Origin: Streptomyces luteogriseus
GTDB taxonomy: Bacteria > Actinomycetota > Actinomycetes > Streptomycetales > Streptomycetaceae
Length of the DNA: 64,000 nucleotides
Assembly: GCF_014205055.1 (NCBI RefSeq)
Contig: NZ_JACHMS010000001.1
Coordinates: 5,766,001 to 5,830,000 of the forward strand
Direction of reading: 5' to 3'
In this document: piece after piece, positions 63,375 to 64,000 of the stretch
Layout: every line of letters begins with the position of its first letter
Position numbering within the stretch: position 1 is the stretch's first letter
Translations under genes and position numbers: made by a program
The notes under the pieces: generated by a model
What the model was told of the DNA's origin: nothing
Databases searched by the model: none
The model's input: the letters and a program-made list of their open reading frames with translations, nothing else

Positions 63375-64000
63375 ATGAACTCAGCACAGGTTGATGCCTA
63401 TCTCCGCCGACTGGGAGCAGAACACCCGGCGTGGCCCACCGTCGACGCGCTGCGGGAACTGCACCTGCGTCACCTGCGGACCGTGCCGTTCGAGAACCTC
63501 TCGATCCATCTGGGCGAGGAGATCGTGCTGGAGGAGAAGCACCTGCTGGACAAGGTGGTGGGCGCGCGGCGGGGCGGGTTCTGCTACGAACTCAACGGCT
63601 CCTTCGGAGCGTTGCTCGCCGCGCTGGGGTACGACGTGGCGCTGCTGGCGGGGCGGGTGTACGGGGACGAGGGGCGGCTCGGGATCCCCTACGACCATCT
63701 CGCGCTGCGGGTACGGACGGTGGACGGGGGCGACTGGCTGGCCGATGTCGGGTTCGGGGCGCACAGCCACCTTCCGCTGGCGTTCGGGGACCGGGGTGAG
63801 CAGGAGGACCCGGGAGGCACGTTCCGGATCGTCGAGGCGGGGCCGGACGCGGCCGGGGTGCGCGGCGGGCACGGCACGGTGGACGCGGCGGACCTGGACG
63901 TGTTCCGGGACGGCAGAGCGCAGTACCGACTGGAGGTGCGGCCGCGGGCGCTCGGTGACTTCGTGGCCGGGGCGTGGTGGCACAGCACGTCGTCGGGGTC
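63375..64000 (+). CDS. arylamine N-acetyltransferase (truncated by window edge)
   Basis: At least 208 aa are visible from ATG 63375, and the frame is open to the last base. The NAT catalytic triad can be read: Cys in RRGGFCYELNG, His in YDHLALRVR and Asp in WLADVGFG. LRTVPFENLSIHLGE is the family N-terminal motif. It acetylates arylamines or hydrazines with acetyl-CoA. The ATG lies 4 nt after the comEC stop, so it may be read with it. The C-terminal domain is outside the window. Confidence 0.92.
   Translation, partial: MNSAQVDAYLRRLGAEHPAWPTVDALRELHLRHLRTVPFENLSIHLGEEIVLEEKHLLDKVVGARRGGFCYELNGSFGALLAALGYDVALLAGRVYGDEGRLGIPYDHLALRVRTVDGGDWLADVGFGAHSHLPLAFGDRGEQEDPGGTFRIVEAGPDAAGVRGGHGTVDAADLDVFRDGRAQYRLEVRPRALGDFVAGAWWHSTSSG

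Overview
The window is about 70% GC, uses GTG starts often, has GC-biased third codon positions and carries a contiguous mre cluster, RNase E with long disordered arms, and the obg and proBA loci. It is chromosomal DNA of a Streptomyces, collinear as far as I can judge from memory with the clpX-valS-mre-rne-obg-proBA-leuS-comEC core region of S. coelicolor. I see no prophage, insertion sequence, CRISPR array or biosynthetic cluster. The first gene (clpX) and the last (an arylamine N-acetyltransferase) are cut by the window edges.

Layout. 1-6.6 kb: clpX end, a membrane-anchored Gly/Pro/Gln/Tyr-rich protein on the minus strand, valS, folC, a small DUF4233 membrane protein, ndk. 6.9-13.3 kb: the elongation/spore-wall cluster mreB, mreC, mreD, pbp2, rodA/sfr. 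13.3-21.3 kb: a small acidic protein, a CYTH-CHAD protein, and a radical-SAM pair (TIGR03960-like and DUF2344/TIGR03936-like) whose usual adjacency is broken by a DUF2975-XRE-GNAT operon and a Trp/Pro-Val-Gly repeat membrane protein. 21.3-28.1 kb: rne, rplU, rpmA, obg. 28.2-39.4 kb: surface and phosphate functions, namely a secreted FG-GAP protein, a Tat-exported PhoD-like phosphatase, then a putative poly(ribitol-phosphate) wall-polymer set (CDP-ribitol synthase fusion, two TagF-like transferases in opposite orientation, a GT2 glycosyltransferase). 39.7-42.8 kb: proB, an unknown small gene, proA. 43-50.3 kb: two membrane proteins sharing a cytoplasmic motif, an M48 protease, two very small membrane proteins, nadD, an LCP/LytR_C protein, rsfS, a histidine phosphatase. 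50.3-51.3 kb: two identical tRNA-Ala(GGC) genes flanking two zinc-ribbon genes. 51.3-54.2 kb: a minus-strand redox operon (NuoF-like/ferredoxin fusion plus a di-haem membrane cytochrome b). 54.4-57.6 kb: leuS with a leader peptide and attenuator. 57.7-64 kb: a membrane-anchored helical protein, DegV, comEA, comEC, NAT.

The mre genes, pbp2 and rodA, the wall-polymer genes and the LCP protein form a cell-envelope neighbourhood wrapped around translation and tRNA-charging genes (valS, rplU, rpmA, obg, rsfS, leuS). Many genes have a TANNNT -10 hexamer only 6-8 nt before the start codon, so they are probably transcribed as leaderless mRNAs.

The strongest candidates for under-described biology are the NuoF/ferredoxin-cytochrome b redox operon, the PVG-repeat membrane protein, the membrane-protein pair with the shared SVVFDE-FVRAA motif, the ribitol-phosphate island with its inverted repeats, and the leuS leader-peptide attenuator, which is a known mechanism class but is very clear here.
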